Source: Myxococcus llanfairpwllgwyngyllgogerychwyrndrobwllllantysiliogogogochensis (GTDB lineage: Bacteria; Myxococcota; Myxococcia; Myxococcales; Myxococcaceae). Taken from it: a DNA stretch of 41,553 bases. Shown in pieces: positions 24,047 to 32,985 of this stretch; position 1 is the stretch's first letter; each line of letters opens with the position of its first letter. The stretch lies in assembly GCF_006636215.1 (NCBI RefSeq), contig NZ_VIFM01000078.1, positions 1-41,553 on the forward strand. The letters run 5' to 3'. A program made the position numbers and the translations under genes. The notes under the pieces were generated by a model that made no database searches, was not told where the DNA came from, and worked only from the letters and a program-made list of their open reading frames with translations.

Positions 24047-25237
24047 ATGAATTGGAAACGTGCAGCGGTGGGAGGGGCTCTGGCCCTCCCGCTGGTGGTG
24101 GGCGGTCTTGTCCTCGCGCGCGACGAGGGTTCGGACGCGCAAGGTGGAGCAGGCCCGGCGAAGCCGGCGGCGGCTCCTGTCGTCGCGGCGGAGGTCGTCA
24201 CCCGACAGGTGGCGGACAGCGCCGAATTCACCGGCACCCTCGCGGCGGTGCAGAGCGTGGAGCTGCGGCCTCGCGTCGGTGGCTATATCGATGCGGTGCG
24301 CTTCCAGGAGGGGGGCCTCGTCACCGCGGGACAGGTGTTGTTCCAGCTCGACGCGCGCACCTTCGAGGCGGCGAACGCCCGGGCCCAGGCGGACCTGCGT
24401 CAGGCCGAGGAGCGGCGCACGTTGACGGAGAAGAAGTTCGAGCGCGGTGAGAAGCTCGTGGCCGAGCAGGCCATCTCCCGGGGCGACTTCGATGTGTTGA
24501 TGGCGGAGCGCGCGGAGGCCCGCGCCCGGGTCGAGTCCGCGAAGGCGGCGGCTCGCTCGGCGGAGATCGACCTGCATGACACCCGCGTGCGTGCGCCCGT
24601 GAGTGGTCGGGTGGGGCGGGCGCTGGTGACGGCGGGCAACCTGGTCAGCGGCGGCAGCGCCAACGCCACGTTGCTCACCACCATCGTCTCGGTGGAGCCG
24701 TTCTACGTCTACTTCGACGTGGACGAGGCGACGTACCTGCGCTTCGCGGGCACGGCCTCGGGGGCGCGCGGCAAGGACGGCCGCGTCAACGCGGTGCCCG
24801 TGCGTGTGGCGCTGACGGGTGAAGAGGGCTTCCCTCGTGAGGCCCGGTTGGACTTCCTGGACAATCAGGTGGCGGCGGTGACGGGCACGGCGCGAGCGCG
24901 CGCGGTGTTGCCCAACCCGGATGGGAAGCTGACGGCGGGCCTGTTCGCCCGGGTGCGGCTGGAGACGGGCACGGCGCGGCCCACCATCCTCATCCAGGAC
25001 CAGGCGGTGGGGACGGACCAGAAGGGGCGCTACGTGCTCGTCGTCCGTCCGGACCAGACGCTGGAGCAGCGGCGCGTGGAGCTGGGGACCACCGAGGGCG
25101 GGCTGCGCGTGGTGCGCGAGGGCCTGTCGGCGGGTGAGCGCGTGGTGCTCAAGGGCATGGCGCGGCCGGGCATGGCGGTGGCGCCGACGATGGTGGCCAT
25201 GGCCGGCTCCGAGCACGCCGAGGGGGCGCGGCCGTGA
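24047..25237 (+). CDS. RND efflux periplasmic adaptor subunit (membrane fusion protein)
   Basis: A 396-residue HlyD/AcrA-family adaptor. The ATG at 24047 has TTGGAG just upstream. Residues about 5-23 form a signal/anchor helix; ACG-type lipidation is absent. Then come the lipoyl half (ELRPRVGGYIDAVRFQEGGLVTAGQVLFQLD), a coiled-coil hairpin at about 100-165 (ARAQADLRQAEERRTLTEKK...), the second lipoyl half (RVRAPVSGRVGRALV), a beta-barrel and a membrane-proximal domain. These proteins link an inner-membrane RND pump to a TolC-type channel. The stop overlaps the pump start by 4 bp. Closest in flavour to MexE/MexC-type adaptors. Confidence 0.92.
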   Translation: MNWKRAAVGGALALPLVVGGLVLARDEGSDAQGGAGPAKPAAAPVVAAEVVTRQVADSAEFTGTLAAVQSVELRPRVGGYIDAVRFQEGGLVTAGQVLFQLDARTFEAANARAQADLRQAEERRTLTEKKFERGEKLVAEQAISRGDFDVLMAERAEARARVESAKAAARSAEIDLHDTRVRAPVSGRVGRALVTAGNLVSGGSANATLLTTIVSVEPFYVYFDVDEATYLRFAGTASGARGKDGRVNAVPVRVALTGEEGFPREARLDFLDNQVAAVTGTARARAVLPNPDGKLTAGLFARVRLETGTARPTILIQDQAVGTDQKGRYVLVVRPDQTLEQRRVELGTTEGGLRVVREGLSAGERVVLKGMARPGMAVAPTMVAMAGSEHAEGARP

Positions 25238-28200
25238 AGTTCGCGCATTTCTTCGTGGACCGGCCCATCTTCGCGGCCGTGTTGTCCGTGCTGCTGCTGA
25301 TTGGCGGTGGCCTGTCCCTGATACAGCTTCCGTTGAGCGAGTACCCCGCCGTGTCACCGCCCACGGTGGTGGTGCGCGCGGCCTATCCGGGCGCGGACCC
25401 GGGCGTCATCGCGGAGACGGTGGCCGCGCCGTTGGAGCAGGAGATCAACGGCGTGGAGGGCATGCTCTACATGTCCTCGCAGGCGACGAGCGATGGCCGG
25501 GTGGCCGTCACCATCACCTTCGCCATGGGCGTGAATCCGGACACCGCGCAGGTGCAGGTGCAGAACCGGGTGGCCCGCGCGATTCCCCGCCTGCCCGCGG
25601 AGGTGCAGCGGCTGGGCGTGCTCACCGAGAAGTCGAGTCCGGACCTGCTGATGGTGGTGCACCTGGTGTCGCCGGACGAGTCGCTGGAGCCGCTCTATCT
25701 CTCCAACTACGCGGTGCTCCAGGTGCGCGACGTCCTCCAGCGCGTCCCGGGCGTGGGGGGTGTCAGTGTGCTGGGCGCGGGCGAGTACAGCATGCGCGTC
25801 TGGTTGGACCCCCAGTTGCTCGCCGCGCGCGGGCTCACCGCGAGCGACGTGGTGGGCGCCATCCGCGAGCAGAACGTGCAGGTGGCGGCGGGTGTCATCG
25901 GCCAGCAGCCGGATGAGCGCTCCGCCTTCCAGCTCACCGTCACCACCCAGGGACGCCTCACGGACGAGGAGCAGTTCCGCGACATCGTCGTGAAGGTGGG
26001 CGAGAGCGGACAGGTGACGCACCTGCGCGACGTGGCCCGGGTGGAGCTGGGCGCCAACTCCTATTCCGTGCGCGCCCGGTTGGATGGGAAGTCAGCGGTG
26101 GCCATCGGCATCAACCAGGCCTCGGGCTCCAACGCGCTGGACGTGTCCGCGGGCATCCGCGCCCGGATGGACGAGCTGAGCCAGGCGTTCCCCAAGGGCA
26201 TGGAGTACCGCATCGCGTATGACCCGACGCTCTTCGTGCGCACGTCCATCCGCAACGTGGTGACGACGCTGCTGGAGGCGGTGGTGCTGGTGGTGCTGGT
26301 GGTGCTGCTGTTCCTCCAGACGTGGCGCGCCTCCATCATCCCGCTGGCGGCGGTGCCCGTGTCGCTGGTGGGCACGGCGGCGGTGATGCACATGTTGGGC
26401 TTCTCGCTCAACACGCTGTCCCTCTTCGGACTCGTGCTCTCCATCGGCATCGTCGTCGACGACGCCATCGTCGTGGTGGAGAACGTGGAGCGACACATCG
26501 CCCAGGGCGTCAATCCCAAGGAGGCGGCCCGTCGGGCGATGACCGAAGTGACGGGCCCCATCATCGCGATTACCTCCGTGCTGTCGGCGGTGTTCGTCCC
26601 CACGGCGTTCCTCGGCGGACTCACGGGCCAGTTCTATCGGCAGTTCGCGCTGACCATCGCCATCTCCACCATCCTCTCGGCCTTCAACTCGCTGACGCTC
26701 AGCCCGGCGCTCGCCGGGGTGCTGCTGCGCGGGCACCACGGGCCCAAGGACGGCCTCACGCGCTTCATGGACAAGGCGTTTGGCGGCTGGCTCTTCGGGC
26801 CCTTCAACCGCTTCTTCGACAAGGCCTCCGCTGGCTACGTGTCGCTGGTGAAGCGGGTGGTGCGCGTCAGCGCGCTGGCGCTCGTCGTATACGGAGGCCT
26901 GCTGCTCCTGACGTGGGTGGGCTTCGCCAAGGTGCCGGCGGGCTTCGTGCCCATGCAGGACAAGTACTACCTGGTGGGGCTGGCGCAGCTTCCTCCCGCA
27001 TCCTCGCTGGAGCGGACGGACGACGTGGCGAAGCGGATGTCCGCGCTGATGCTGGCGGAGAAGGGCGTGGCGAGCGTCGTGGCCTTCTCCGGCATCACCA
27101 TCAACGGCTTCGTCAACTCCCCCAACTCGGCCGTCGTCTTCGCGGTTCTCGACGACTTCGAGCAGCGCAAGACGAAGGACTTGTCCGCGAACGCCATCGC
27201 GGGTCGGCTCCAGGCGAAGCTGGGCGGCATCCAGGAGGGCTTCGCGGCCATCTTCCCTCCGCCCCCGGTGCCGGGCATGGGTTCCATGGCGGGCTTCAAG
27301 CTCCAGGTGGAGGACCGCGCGGGGCTGGGGCCGGAGGCGCTCTACGCCGCCACGCAGGCGCTGGTGCAGAAAGCTTCGGCCGAGCCCCAGTTGATGGGCC
27401 TGATGTCGGGCTTTGAAATCAACGTGCCGCAGCTCCAGGCGGACGTGGACCGGGTGAAGGCGAAGCAGCAGGGCGTGCCGCTGGGCTCGGTGTTCGAGAC
27501 GCTCCAGATTCACCTGGGCTCGCTGTATGTGAATGACTTCAACCGCTTCGGGCGCACCTACCAGGTGAACGTCCAGGCGGACGCGAAGCACCGCATGGAG
27601 CCGGAGGACATCGGCCGACTCCAGGTTCGCAACCCGCAGGGCGGCATGGTGCCGCTGGCGTCACTGGTGACGGTGAAGCCCTCGTTCGGTCCGGACCAGG
27701 TGCTGCGCTACAACGGATATCCCTCCGCGGATATCAACGGCGCGGCGGCGCCCGGGGTGAGCACGGGACAGGCGGTGGCGGCGATGGAGCGCGTGGCGGC
27801 CGAGACACTTCCGGCCGGCATGAGCTTCGAGTGGACCGACCTGACGTACCAGGAGAAGCTCGCTGGCAAGGAAGGCCTGTTCGTCTTCCCGCTCGCCATC
27901 CTGCTGGCCTTCCTCATCCTGGCGGCGCAGTACAACAGTTGGTCGCTGCCGCTGGCGGTGTTGCTCACGGTGCCGCTGGCGTTGCTCAGCGCGATTGCCG
28001 GAGTGTGGTTCGTAGGTGGGGACAACAACATCTTCACGCAGATTGGGCTCGTGGTGCTCGTGGGCCTGGCGGCGAAGAACGCCATCCTCATCGTCGAGTT
28101 CGCGAGGGCACAGGAAGACGAGGGCGTGGGCGTGGTGCAGGCGGCGCTCGAGGCGTGCCGGCTGCGGCTGCGGCCCATCCTGATGACCTCCATCGCCTTC

Positions 28201-28419
28201 ATCATGGGCGTGGTGCCGCTGGCGCTGGCCACGGGCGCGGGCGCGGAGATGCGCCAGGCGATGGGCGTGGCGGTGTTCGCGGGCATGCTCGGCGTGACGC
28301 TGTTCGGGCTGGTGCTGACGCCCATCTTCTACATCGTCATCCGGAAGTTCGCGCTGCGCGGGGCGGAGCGAGAGGCTCCCGTGATTCCTGCGGGAGCGAC
28401 GGGCGCCGAAGGGCACTGA
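25234..28419 (+). CDS. RND efflux pump inner-membrane subunit (HAE1 family, AcrB/MexF-like)
   Basis: A 1061-residue resistance-nodulation-division transporter of normal length, starting with FAHFFVDRPIFA and containing twelve membrane helices in two halves with two large periplasmic loops. The proton relay is intact: D409-D410 in GIVVDDAIVVVENVERH (TM4) and K948 in GLAAKNAILIVEFA (TM10). A Phe-rich FAAIFPPPPVPGMG segment corresponds to the substrate-channel G-loop region. GTG start at 25234 overlaps the adaptor stop. It exports hydrophobic or amphiphilic compounds by proton antiport. No outer-membrane factor or TetR/LysR regulator gene is adjacent, so a channel encoded elsewhere must be used. 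Confidence 0.95.
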   Translation: MKFAHFFVDRPIFAAVLSVLLLIGGGLSLIQLPLSEYPAVSPPTVVVRAAYPGADPGVIAETVAAPLEQEINGVEGMLYMSSQATSDGRVAVTITFAMGVNPDTAQVQVQNRVARAIPRLPAEVQRLGVLTEKSSPDLLMVVHLVSPDESLEPLYLSNYAVLQVRDVLQRVPGVGGVSVLGAGEYSMRVWLDPQLLAARGLTASDVVGAIREQNVQVAAGVIGQQPDERSAFQLTVTTQGRLTDEEQFRDIVVKVGESGQVTHLRDVARVELGANSYSVRARLDGKSAVAIGINQASGSNALDVSAGIRARMDELSQAFPKGMEYRIAYDPTLFVRTSIRNVVTTLLEAVVLVVLVVLLFLQTWRASIIPLAAVPVSLVGTAAVMHMLGFSLNTLSLFGLVLSIGIVVDDAIVVVENVERHIAQGVNPKEAARRAMTEVTGPIIAITSVLSAVFVPTAFLGGLTGQFYRQFALTIAISTILSAFNSLTLSPALAGVLLRGHHGPKDGLTRFMDKAFGGWLFGPFNRFFDKASAGYVSLVKRVVRVSALALVVYGGLLLLTWVGFAKVPAGFVPMQDKYYLVGLAQLPPASSLERTDDVAKRMSALMLAEKGVASVVAFSGITINGFVNSPNSAVVFAVLDDFEQRKTKDLSANAIAGRLQAKLGGIQEGFAAIFPPPPVPGMGSMAGFKLQVEDRAGLGPEALYAATQALVQKASAEPQLMGLMSGFEINVPQLQADVDRVKAKQQGVPLGSVFETLQIHLGSLYVNDFNRFGRTYQVNVQADAKHRMEPEDIGRLQVRNPQGGMVPLASLVTVKPSFGPDQVLRYNGYPSADINGAAAPGVSTGQAVAAMERVAAETLPAGMSFEWTDLTYQEKLAGKEGLFVFPLAILLAFLILAAQYNSWSLPLAVLLTVPLALLSAIAGVWFVGGDNNIFTQIGLVVLVGLAAKNAILIVEFARAQEDEGVGVVQAALEACRLRLRPILMTSIAFIMGVVPLALATGAGAEMRQAMGVAVFAGMLGVTLFGLVLTPIFYIVIRKFALRGAEREAPVIPAGATGAEGH

Positions 28420-28426
28420 GCGCCGC

Positions 28427-28443
28427 GTCATCCGACGGATGAC
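28427..28443 (+). repeat. Short inverted repeat after the RND pump gene
   Basis: GTCATCC (28427-28433) and GGATGAC (28437-28443) pair perfectly around a 3-base loop, 8 bp after the stop codon and just before the terminator. It may protect the 3' end of the message. Confidence 0.4.
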
Positions 28444-28456
28444 ACCAGGTTGTCGA

Positions 28457-28496
28457 AGAGGGCTGCCTCCACCACGGGGCGGCCCTCTTTGCTTTT
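28457..28496 (+). terminator. Rho-independent terminator of the RND operon
   Basis: AGAGGGC (28457-28463) pairs with GCCCTCT (28482-28488); an inner GCC/GGC extension is possible across a mismatch. The stem is followed by TTGCTTTT, the only clear T-tract of this kind in the window. Confidence 0.75.
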
Positions 28497-28696
28497 GGGA
28501 GGAGACGCGCGGCTCGCTCAATCGCGACACGGCGGGGGCCAGCGTGACGCGTCAGGTGCACTCCCGGGGCGGGGCCTGACACGTCAACCGCTCACTTCAG
28601 TCCAGACTCCTCGCGCGGCTTCCCTCGCCGCAGTCCCTTCGCGCGCGTGGTCTTCGGCTTGCACAAGGCGTCTCGAACTTGAAATCCGAGGGGTCG

Positions 28697-29551
28697 ATGC
28701 GCTTCGTGCTGGGAGTCGTTGTCGCGGTGGGGCTGGTGGGCTGTGGTGGTCCGGACGTGCAGGGTGTCGATGCGGTGGAGCGCATCGGCCAGGAGATTGT
28801 CGGAGGGGTGGAGGCACGCCAGGGGAGCCACCCCTGGAACGTCAGCATGCAGCAGCAGGGGAGCCACTTCTGTGGCGCCTCGATCATCCGGGTCAGCGCG
28901 ACGAAGAATGAGTCGGACATCGTCGTCACGGCCGCGCACTGCGTCTACGACGGCACGTCTGGACTGACGGTCTCCGCGGGCGTGCACGACCTTGGGAGGC
29001 CCGGGGCGGGTGCCCAGACGGTTCGAGGAGTGAGGACCGTCTACCATCCGGCCTACGACCCGGACACGACGATGAACGACATCGCCGTGGTCAAGCTCGA
29101 GAAGCCTCTCAAGTTCTCCGCCACGGTCCAGCCCATCCTGCTCCCGCTCGCGGGAGAGACCGTCCCGGACAATGTCGAGGCGACGGTGGCGGGGTGGGGC
29201 CTCACGCGCGAGGGCGGATATGACACGTCCCCTGTGCTGATGCAGGTGGGGGTCCCCACCATCGCGCATCGGCAGGTGGCGGCGTCCTACCGTTCCCAGG
29301 GTATCCACATCGACCCATACGCGATGCTCGGGGCCGGATACAGCCAGGGGGGCAAGGACGCCTGTCAGGGCGACAGCGGGGGACCGCTCTTCATTCTCGG
29401 AGCGCAGGGCAAACCCGTGCTTCAGGGCGTCGTGAGCTTTGGCGTGGGCTGCGCGAGGCCCGGCCTGCCCGGCATCTATGCCCGGGTCTCCAACTACATC
29501 CCGTGGATCAACACCCAGGTTCGCCTCCTGAGCGTCACGGCGAGGCCGTAG
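28697..29551 (+). CDS. Trypsin-like serine protease, lipoprotein
   Basis: A 284-residue S1-family protease. The ATG at 28697 (MRFVLGVVVAVGLVGC) gives a good lipobox LVG|C at residue 16 followed by GGP. A short propeptide leads to the activation site EIVGGVEA at about residue 34. Catalytic residues are H81 (TAAHC), D128 (NDIAV) and S227 (GDSGGP). D221, six residues before the Ser, predicts trypsin-like cleavage after Lys or Arg. Four cysteines form the usual disulfides. The start of the mature protein lies close to the lipid anchor, so cleavage at IVGG would release the active enzyme from the membrane (inference). Single-gene unit. Confidence 0.93.
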   Translation: MRFVLGVVVAVGLVGCGGPDVQGVDAVERIGQEIVGGVEARQGSHPWNVSMQQQGSHFCGASIIRVSATKNESDIVVTAAHCVYDGTSGLTVSAGVHDLGRPGAGAQTVRGVRTVYHPAYDPDTTMNDIAVVKLEKPLKFSATVQPILLPLAGETVPDNVEATVAGWGLTREGGYDTSPVLMQVGVPTIAHRQVAASYRSQGIHIDPYAMLGAGYSQGGKDACQGDSGGPLFILGAQGKPVLQGVVSFGVGCARPGLPGIYARVSNYIPWINTQVRLLSVTARP

Positions 29552-29645
29552 TCCGCCCGGGCGCGCGGCGTTCGGGCCCGTGGCTTCTCAAGGGGACTGC
29601 TCAGTCGCCTGGGCCGTGGCTACCTTGACGTCCCGGGAGGTCCAC

Positions 29646-30293
29646 GTGGCGAAGCCGGTCCTGAAGTCGGGGAAGGGGACGCGCTCGAAGGCTTTGAGGG
29701 GCGCGGACACCGCGCTGCTCATCATCGACGTCATCAACGACCTGGACTTTCCCGGGGGAGAGCATGTGCTCCCCTGGGCGTCGCGGATGGTGGAGCGATT
29801 GGCACCCTTCGCCGCGCGGATGCGCAAGGCAGGGGTGCCGGTCATCTACGTCAACGACAACTTCAACCACTGGCGCAGCAACTTCCGGGACGTCTACCGG
29901 CATTGTACCCGGGCGGGCAGCCGGGGCCGAGGCATCGTCCGGGCCTTGCGACCACATGCCACGGACTACTTCGTCCTCAAGCCCAAGCATTCGGCCTTCT
30001 TCGCGACGTCGCTGGTTCCCCTGTTGGAGCACCTGGGGACGAAGAAGCTGCTGATGGCGGGCATCGCCACGAACCTGTGTGTCTTCTTCAGCGCCCATGA
30101 CGCGCACATGCTTGAGTACGACATCACCGTGCTGAGCGACTGTTGTTGCGCGGAGAGCGACACGGACCACGACCTGGCGTTGGACCAGCTCCAGCGCTTC
30201 CTTGGGGTGCGCGTGTGCAGGGCCGACGAGGTGAAGCGCAAGGGGCGCTTCCGTCGACCCGCGCATCCCTCGAAGGGATCCGGACGCTTGTAG
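29646..30293 (+). CDS. Isochorismatase-family cysteine hydrolase
   Basis: A 215-residue protein; the GTG at 29646 has GGGAGG five bases upstream. The catalytic triad of the family is present: D28 (LIIDVINDLDF), K112 or K114 (VLKPKHSAF) and C145 (GIATNLCVFF), the last preceded by the usual cis-peptide region. Relatives hydrolyse isochorismate, nicotinamide, N-carbamoyl compounds or biuret; the sequence does not settle which. The C-terminus is a basic, disordered tail (KRKGRFRRPAHPSKGSGR). It converges on the next gene with a 12-bp gap. Confidence 0.85.
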   Translation: MAKPVLKSGKGTRSKALRGADTALLIIDVINDLDFPGGEHVLPWASRMVERLAPFAARMRKAGVPVIYVNDNFNHWRSNFRDVYRHCTRAGSRGRGIVRALRPHATDYFVLKPKHSAFFATSLVPLLEHLGTKKLLMAGIATNLCVFFSAHDAHMLEYDITVLSDCCCAESDTDHDLALDQLQRFLGVRVCRADEVKRKGRFRRPAHPSKGSGRL

Positions 30294-30305
30294 GCGAAGG
30301 GCTCC

Positions 30306-30899
30306 TCAGGCGCGGTGGAAGCGCTGGCGCAGGGCACGGAGCGTCGCCCGAGGACCCATCAATGTCAGGTCGAGCTGCGTCTGCCCGCGCTCTCCGCGGA
30401 TGCTCGCGCCCGTGAGCCGGTCCTCGGGCAGGGGCTCCAGGATGTTCGAGACGTTCTTGTACCGCTCCGCCTGGGCTCGAAGCGTCTGTTCGCTCATCCC
30501 GAGCTCGCGCAGGGCGGCGAAGAGGTCGTCGTGGAGTTCCGGGGGCACCTGGAGGTGGGCCGCGACAGGCTCGTGGATGAAAGGGGAATGCTTTGTGACC
30601 AGGTAGCTGATCCTTCTCGCCCCGTGCCCTCCGAGTTCGACGTAGGAGAGCATGACGCGGCTGCTCCGGGTGTCGCGATAGAGGTCGCAGCCGTTGTAGG
30701 GATAGAAGCCCAGCGCGAAGTGGGTCCAGGCGCGATAGCTCACGGACGTCGTCGCTCCGAGGCCGTCGTCGTGGATGCCGCCAATCCATTCCCAGTGGGC
30801 GGGGACCTGCATGGGGACGTCGTCCAGCTCCTTCACGGCATCCTCGAGGCCGGGCTGGTTCCGGAGGTACTCGACGAGCGTGTCGTGGGTGATGGACAT
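30306..30899 (-). CDS. Protein of unknown function (197 residues)
   Basis: A soluble protein with no signal peptide or membrane helix. The ATG at 30899 gives MSITHDTLVEYLRNQPG. Aromatic-rich central part (HWEWIGG, YRAWTHFALGFYPYNGCDLYRD) is followed by a helical stretch at about 115-155 (VPPELHDDLFAALRELGMSEQTLRAQAERYKN). It does not match a family I know. Codon third-position G/C bias is strong, supporting a real gene. It is divergent from the channel gene across 69 bp. Confidence 0.65.
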   Translation of the reverse strand: MSITHDTLVEYLRNQPGLEDAVKELDDVPMQVPAHWEWIGGIHDDGLGATTSVSYRAWTHFALGFYPYNGCDLYRDTRSSRVMLSYVELGGHGARRISYLVTKHSPFIHEPVAAHLQVPPELHDDLFAALRELGMSEQTLRAQAERYKNVSNILEPLPEDRLTGASIRGERGQTQLDLTLMGPRATLRALRQRFHRA

Positions 30900-30968
30900 G
30901 GTGTCTCAATCTACCAGGAGGCCGAAGCTCCTGCGTCCGGCCGCGCGTTGCGCCTAGACTGCCGCCCC

Positions 30969-31823
30969 GTGTCCAGGTCCTCCGAGCAGAGCCCCCAGGG
31001 TGGTTTCCGCGCCCGTCTCCACACCATCATCTTCGAGGCCGACACTCCGGCGGGAAAGGCGTTCGACGTGGCCCTGCTGTGGGCCATCGTGTTCAGCATC
31101 GCGGCGGTGATGCTGGAGAGCGTGTCCTCCATCCGGGTCCGGTATGCGTCCGCCCTGCAGGTGGCGGAGTGGTTCTTCACCATCATCTTCGCGCTCGAGT
31201 ACGTGTTGCGGCTCATCGCCGTGCGCCGACCGCTGGACTACGCGCGCAGCTTTTTCGGGCTGGTGGACCTGCTGGCCATCCTGCCGTCCTTCCTGAGCGT
31301 CATCTTTCCGGGGGCGCAGACGCTGCTCGTGGTCCGGGTGCTGCGCCTGCTGCGGGTCTTCCGGGTGCTGAAGCTGGGGCACCTCTTGGGGCAGGCGGAG
31401 GTCCTGCTCACCGCGCTGCGCGCGAGCCGGGGGAAGATCATCGTCTTCCTCGGCTTCGTGTTGACCGTGGACGTGGTCATGGGCGCCATCATGTATCTGG
31501 TGGAAGGGGAGCAGCACGGCTTCGACAGCATCCCCCGGTCCATGTACTGGGCCATCGTGACGATGACGACGGTGGGCTTCGGCGACATCACTCCCAAGAC
31601 GGTGCCCGGTCAGTTCATCGCGTCGGTGTTGATGATCATGGGCTACGGCATCCTCGCGGTGCCCACGGGCATCGTCTCCGTGGAGCTGGCCGCCGCCACG
31701 AAGCAGCGTCCGGACACCCAGGCGTGTCCCGGCTGTGGCGCGCAGGGGCACGACCTGGACGCCCGTTACTGCAAGACGTGCGGGACCGCGCTGGACTGGA
31801 CGTCCGCGAAAACCGCTGGGTGA
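30969..31823 (+). CDS. Voltage-gated potassium channel (Kv-like) with C-terminal zinc ribbon
   Basis: A 284-residue six-helix cation channel. S1 is at about 28-50, the arginine-rich S4 (VVRVLRLLRVFRVLKLGH) at about 120-138, and the pore filter TVGFGD at 201-206, which predicts K+ selectivity. After S6 the tail bears a zinc ribbon with C253-P-G-C256 and C268-K-T-C271. The GTG at 30969 lacks a ribosome site, but TAGACT at 30955-30960 ends 8 bases upstream, so the message may be leaderless. The zinc ribbon is not part of standard bacterial Kv channels such as KvAP or KvLm and could be a metal or protein sensor for gating (inference). Confidence 0.88.
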   Translation: MSRSSEQSPQGGFRARLHTIIFEADTPAGKAFDVALLWAIVFSIAAVMLESVSSIRVRYASALQVAEWFFTIIFALEYVLRLIAVRRPLDYARSFFGLVDLLAILPSFLSVIFPGAQTLLVVRVLRLLRVFRVLKLGHLLGQAEVLLTALRASRGKIIVFLGFVLTVDVVMGAIMYLVEGEQHGFDSIPRSMYWAIVTMTTVGFGDITPKTVPGQFIASVLMIMGYGILAVPTGIVSVELAAATKQRPDTQACPGCGAQGHDLDARYCKTCGTALDWTSAKTAG

Positions 31824-31941
31824 TGTGGGCCGCGGGTGTTCAGTGTTCACCGCGCGGCGGAAAAGCCCCGCCGGGGAGCGGCTTCATTCGCGAGCATGCG
31901 GTGCGCACGTTGCGCTTGCCCTGTTCCCTGGAGACCTCGCG

Positions 31942-32838
31942 ATGAACCTCTTCATCACTGGCGCCACCGGCTTCATCGGTGGCTCCCTGGCGTTGGACTT
32001 GAAAGCTCGGGGGCATGCCATTCGTGGGCTCGTGCGCGACGACGAGAAGGCCCGGAAGCTGGCGGCGCTCGGAATCGAACCGGTGCGTGGAGACCTGGGC
32101 GACACGGCCCTGCTCATGGCCGAGGCCCGACGCGCGGACGGTGTCATCAACGCCGCCAGCAGCGACCACGAGCAGGCCATCCTGGCGTTGATTGACGGCG
32201 TGCGAGGCTCCGGCAAGCCGCTGATCCACACCAGCGGCTCCAGCGTCATTGGTGATGACGTGAAGGGCAATGCCCTGTCGCCCAACGTGTTCGACGAGGA
32301 GACGCCTTTCATCGTCGAGCCGGAGAAGCAGGCGCGGCATGCGCTCGACAACCGTGTCCTCGCCGCCGAGGGCGCGCGTGGCATCGTCCTGTGCAACACG
32401 ATGATCTACGGCTCGGGGAAGGGGCTGAGCCGCGACAGCGTGCAGATTCCGCCGCTCATCGCCCAGGCGCGCAAGAGCGGGGTGGTGCGAATCGTCGGCA
32501 AGGGCATCAACCGCTGGTCGAACGTGCACCTCGACGATGTCACCACGCTCTATGCGCTGGCCCTGGAGCGGGCGCCGGCGGGGGCCTTCTACTTCGTGGA
32601 GAACGGCGAAGCGTCCTACGCGGAGATTGGCGAGGCCATCTCGGCGCGGTTGAAGCTGGGCCCGGTGCGGTCGTGGACGGTGGAGGAGGCCTCGCGCGAG
32701 TGGGGCGAGGGCCACGCTCGCTACTCGTTCGGCTCCAACAGTCGGGTGCGAGCGAAGCGGGCACGGCGCGAGCTGGGGTGGGCGCCGCGACACGACTCCG
32801 TGACGGCCTGGATTCGCGACGAGATGCCCGTCGACTGA
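31942..32838 (+). CDS. NAD-dependent epimerase/dehydratase-family protein (extended SDR)
   Basis: A 298-residue protein opening with MNLFITGATGFIGGSLA, the G-x-x-G-x-x-G dinucleotide site of extended or atypical SDRs. GGAG lies upstream of the ATG at 31942. INAAS, TSGSSVIGD and NTMIYGSGKGLSRDS follow; the classical YxxxK is not evident at its usual position, so it may belong to the atypical SDR group. HLDDV marks the substrate domain. Substrate is unknown (nucleotide sugar or small ketone). Stand-alone gene. Confidence 0.85.
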   Translation: MNLFITGATGFIGGSLALDLKARGHAIRGLVRDDEKARKLAALGIEPVRGDLGDTALLMAEARRADGVINAASSDHEQAILALIDGVRGSGKPLIHTSGSSVIGDDVKGNALSPNVFDEETPFIVEPEKQARHALDNRVLAAEGARGIVLCNTMIYGSGKGLSRDSVQIPPLIAQARKSGVVRIVGKGINRWSNVHLDDVTTLYALALERAPAGAFYFVENGEASYAEIGEAISARLKLGPVRSWTVEEASREWGEGHARYSFGSNSRVRAKRARRELGWAPRHDSVTAWIRDEMPVD

Positions 32839-32985
32839 GCGACGGTGCCCATCAGGCGGGGGCCAGACGTCCACTTCTGCTCGTTGCCGGGTGTTGGACG
32901 CATCGTTCTTCCACCCCGCAGCGCACTTCGGGTTTGCTGCACGCCGGCAGAGCTTCGTTTCCATCCCAGCTCGCGGAGTGACTTC

